Positions 35,983-39,030 of a stretch of DNA of 39,030 bases are shown in pieces. The translations under genes and the position numbers were made by a program. Origin of the DNA: Treponema sp. GTDB lineage: Bacteria; Spirochaetota; Spirochaetia; Treponematales; Treponemataceae. Within the stretch, counting starts at the first letter, position 1. Every line of letters begins with the position of its first letter. Location: the NCBI GenBank assembly GCA_018385395.1, contig JAHBAD010000013.1:1-39030 (forward strand). Reading direction: 5' to 3'. The notes below the pieces were generated by a model. The model worked only from the letters and a program-made list of their open reading frames with translations, ran no database searches and had not been told where the DNA came from.

Positions 35983-36642
35983 TTATTTCGTAATTAAAGT
36001 GGTTTTCGAATCAAGACAAAGAAGTCCTTCAACAGGTTTCAGCACTTTCATAAAAAGGTCTTTTCCGTTAGAGAAAAGATGCGAAACCTGAGCAAAGCAT
36101 TCAAGTTTATCGGAAGAAAGCTGTTCTGAAAGATTTTCTGCTTCATTTGTATAACTGAACCAGGCAGTAAGCCCTGCTTCTTTGACATATGCAAAAACAC
36201 AATCCAGGTCGGCTTTTCCTGTTTTTTCCAGATCCAGACCATCAATAACAAGAGTTTTTACATTTATTCCGCCGTCTCTAAGGGCCTGAATGTTTTTTAC
36301 AACTTTTGGAAGATTAAAAGTTTCCTGATTGAAATTCACAATAGTACGTTCACGGACAATATCTTCTGTCAGGTCTGAGATTTCTACATGCTTTTTCTTT
36401 GCAAGTTCTGCAAGAATACTGTCATACCAGGCAATTACATTTGACGAGTGCTGATCAAAAGAAATATGAACAACATGTTTTTCTTTAAGAAGGGAATCAA
36501 TTCCAAACTGAACTAGAACAGAAGTTTTTCCAAGGCCTTTTTTTGCAGTTACAAGCCCCATTTCACCTTCTTTAAGGCCTCCGTTTGTAACTGAATCATA
36601 AATGCGTATAGGACTTAAACTGATAAGGTCTTCTTTTTTCAT
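35983..36642 (-). CDS. RecA/KaiC-like ATPase (start moved to the ATG at 36642)
   Basis: MGLVTAKKGLGKTSVLVQFGIDSL Walker A-like motif, VKTLVIDGLDL Walker B-like motif; AAGGAG before MKKEDLISL. Confidence 0.75.
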   Translation of the reverse strand: MKKEDLISLSPIRIYDSVTNGGLKEGEMGLVTAKKGLGKTSVLVQFGIDSLLKEKHVVHISFDQHSSNVIAWYDSILAELAKKKHVEISDLTEDIVRERTIVNFNQETFNLPKVVKNIQALRDGGINVKTLVIDGLDLEKTGKADLDCVFAYVKEAGLTAWFSYTNEAENLSEQLSSDKLECFAQVSHLFSNGKDLFMKVLKPVEGLLCLDSKTTLITK

Positions 36643-36689
36643 GTTTTTCTCCTTAGAATTTTTAAATATGTGCGTCAATTTAAAACAAA

Positions 36690-36726
36690 AAAAGTGACCT
36701 TACAATTATAATATAAGGTCACTTTT
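36690..36726 (-). terminator. Terminator hairpin downstream of fusA
   Basis: AAAAGTGACCTTA...TAAGGTCACTTTT with a T-run on the minus strand. Confidence 0.85.
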
Positions 36727-36759
36727 ATTAAAAGTCTAAAAAGTCTAAAACTTTTGTTA

Positions 36760-36878
36760 GGGGCTGTCCAATAAGTTTGAATTACGGTGGTTGAATTTAT
36801 CGAAACCACCACATTTAGTGTAGCAGTCATTTCGACGAGTTCAATGAGCGCTACACTCATTACTTTTGGGACAGCCCC
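36760..36878 (-). mobile_element. MITE-like non-coding element, copy B (119 bp), opposite orientation to copy A
   Basis: Same terminal inverted repeats and same length as 28989-29107. Confidence 0.85.
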
Positions 36879-36923
36879 CCATCAGGTAAGAAGGCTTTCG
36901 ATTAAGACGCACTAAAAATGCTC

Positions 36924-39020
36924 TTATTTCTGAGCAGCCTTTCTTGCTTCCTGGTATTTCTTTGTCAGTTCTTCTGCTACTGCGTTTGGAACTTTACCGT
37001 ATTTTTCGAATTCCATTGTGAATTCACCTTTACCCTGTGTAGAAGAACGCAGGATTGTAGAGAATCCGAACATTTCTGAAAGTGGAACTTCAGAGTTTAC
37101 AGTTGTTGTTCCGTTTTCATCTCCAGAATCAACGATTACACCACGACGCTGGTTGATAAGACCGAAAATAGCACCCTGGAATTCGTTTGGAGCTGCAATC
37201 TGAACTTTCATTACAGGTTCAAGAATAACTGGTTTTGCTTTAGCGTAAGCTTCACGGAAAGCACCAATAGCTGCAATCTGGAATGCGTTATCGTTAGAGT
37301 CAACCGGGTGGTACTGACCATCATTGATTGTCATTTTAACACCTACGATTGGAGCACCAATGAGTGAACCTTCTTTCATTGCTTTCTGGAAACCTTTGTC
37401 ACAAGAAGGAATGTATTCGTTAGGAATTGCACCACCCTTAATTGCGTCTACGAATTCGTAGTCTTTTTCTGTGATTGGTTCCATGATACCTGCTACACGA
37501 CCGTACTGACCAGAACCACCAGTCTGTTTTTTATGTGTGTAGTTGAAATCTGCATTTGCTGTAATAGATTCACGGTATGCAACCTGTGGAGCACCTGTTA
37601 CAACTTCACATTTGTATTCACGGCGCATACGTTCAACGTAAACGTCAAGGTGAAGTTCACCCATACCCTTAATGATTGTTTCATTTGATTCAGGGTCTGT
37701 GTATACACGGAATGTTGGGTCTTCTTTTGTAAAGCGGTTAAGAGCTTTAGACATCTGCATAGCATCCTGTTTGTCTTTTGGAGTAATAGAGTAAGAAATA
37801 ACAGGTTCTGGAACGTACATAGATGCCATTGAGTAGTTGATGTCGCCGTCAACGAATGTATCACCAGATGCACAGTCAACACCGAACAGAGCAACGATAT
37901 CTCCTGGAACACCTTCGTTAATATCTTCCATTGCTGCAGCATTCATACGTACAAGGCGTCCAACCTTGAACTTTTTCTTTGTACGTGTATTGTAGAGTTC
38001 TTCCCCCTTCTTGATTTTTCCCTGATAGATACGTGTGTATGTAAGCTGACCGTACTGTCCGTCATCAAGTTTGAATCCGAGAGCAACACAAGGAAGTCCT
38101 TCACGACATTCCAGTTTAACTTCTGCTTCATTGTTGTCCAGGTCGAGAGCAACGTTTTCAACTTCATCTGGAGCTGGAAGGTAACGGATAACACCGTCGA
38201 GAAGTGGCTGAATACCTTTGTTAGCATGTGCTGAACCACAGAATACACCAACAAACTGTTCTGCCAGTGTTCCTTTACGGATAGCTGCAATAACTTTTGC
38301 TTCGTCCAGGTCGTTGTATCCTTTTTCCATGATATCTTCCATGAGTGAATCATCAAACATAGAAACAGCATCCATAAGTTCTTCACGGTACTGGTTTGCC
38401 TGATCAATCATGTCTGCAGGAATTTCTTTTTCAATTACATTTTCACCACTGTTTCCTTCGAAGTACAGTGCTTTCATTCCAACCAGGTCAACAACACCCT
38501 GAAGTTTGTCTTCCAGACCGATTGGAAGTTCCATCATGTGAGCGTTAAGACCGAGTTTTTCACGAATCTGTCCACAAACGCGGATTGGGTTAGCACCCTG
38601 ACGGTCACATTTGTTTACGAATGCAACGCGAGGTACATGATAACGTTTCAGCTGGCGGTCAACAGTGATAGACTGTGACTGAACACCTGCTACGGCACAA
38701 AGAATCATGATAGCGCCGTCAAGAACGCGAAGTGAGCGTTCAACTTCAACAGTGAAGTCAACGTGGCCCGGAGTGTCGATAACGTTGATTGTGTAATCTT
38801 TCCAGTTAACCTGTGTTGCTGCTGACTGAATTGTGATACCACGTTCACGTTCCAGTTCCATTGAGTCCATAACAGCACCAACACCGTCCTTACCGCGAAC
38901 TTCATGAATCTGGTGGATCTTGTTACAGTAGAACAGAATACGTTCTGTTGTTGTTGTTTTACCAGAGTCAATGTGGGCACTGATACCGATATTTCTCATT
39001 TTAGAAATATCAAAAGCCAT
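36924..39020 (-). CDS. fusA: Elongation factor G, EF-G1 of the spirochaete/mitochondrial type
   Basis: [85 protein letters not shown]. Confidence 0.96.
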   Translation of the reverse strand: MAFDISKMRNIGISAHIDSGKTTTTERILFYCNKIHQIHEVRGKDGVGAVMDSMELERERGITIQSAATQVNWKDYTINVIDTPGHVDFTVEVERSLRVLDGAIMILCAVAGVQSQSITVDRQLKRYHVPRVAFVNKCDRQGANPIRVCGQIREKLGLNAHMMELPIGLEDKLQGVVDLVGMKALYFEGNSGENVIEKEIPADMIDQANQYREELMDAVSMFDDSLMEDIMEKGYNDLDEAKVIAAIRKGTLAEQFVGVFCGSAHANKGIQPLLDGVIRYLPAPDEVENVALDLDNNEAEVKLECREGLPCVALGFKLDDGQYGQLTYTRIYQGKIKKGEELYNTRTKKKFKVGRLVRMNAAAMEDINEGVPGDIVALFGVDCASGDTFVDGDINYSMASMYVPEPVISYSITPKDKQDAMQMSKALNRFTKEDPTFRVYTDPESNETIIKGMGELHLDVYVERMRREYKCEVVTGAPQVAYRESITANADFNYTHKKQTGGSGQYGRVAGIMEPITEKDYEFVDAIKGGAIPNEYIPSCDKGFQKAMKEGSLIGAPIVGVKMTINDGQYHPVDSNDNAFQIAAIGAFREAYAKAKPVILEPVMKVQIAAPNEFQGAIFGLINQRRGVIVDSGDENGTTTVNSEVPLSEMFGFSTILRSSTQGKGEFTMEFEKYGKVPNAVAEELTKKYQEARKAAQK

Positions 39021-39030
39021 AATATTACCT

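Noticed and set aside
36675-36860. 61-aa ORF over the MITE-like copy B
   Set aside because: Falls in the non-coding 119 bp element and the fusA terminator; the same peptide-like reading arises from the inverted copy A.

Overview
This is a 39 kb AT-rich chromosomal window from a spirochaete, most likely Treponema. The taxon is inferred from the spirochaete/mitochondrial-type EF-G1, the adjacent TIGR03545/TIGR03546-like pair, the many chemoreceptors and the overall protein flavour. Most of the coding content is recognisable housekeeping or accessory genes: ackA, a DJ-1/PfpI protein, a REC-middle-REC regulator, a PHP phosphatase, an RluA-type pseudouridine synthase, asnA, an amidohydrolase, a ketopantoate reductase plus LysR, aat, three MCPs, a Zn/Cd P1B-ATPase with detached HMA protein and ArsR sensor, ilvC, an EamA transporter, a cNMP-binding protein plus two TrkA-N ion-channel-like proteins, an OFA-type MFS, pgk, the TIGR03545/03546-like pair, a RecA-like ATPase and fusA. 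No rRNA, tRNA, CRISPR array or intact transposase was found. The most unusual signals are these. (1) A ~235 bp array downstream of pgk has three tandem copies of a three-hairpin module; the stems are kept by compensatory changes, and one hairpin is present in both orientations. (2) A second hairpin-dense intergenic region lies between ilvC and the EamA gene and includes a three-way-junction-like fold. (3) Two 119 bp MITE-like elements sit in opposite orientation, about 95% identical, each near gene 3' ends. (4) A tightly packed operon encodes two 2TM-RCK channel-like proteins with degenerate selectivity filters plus a stand-alone cNMP-binding protein. (5) Aat looks internally duplicated. (6) A heptamer repeat is read in-frame inside the pseudouridine synthase. 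All calls were made by reading alone; no database search or folding software was run.
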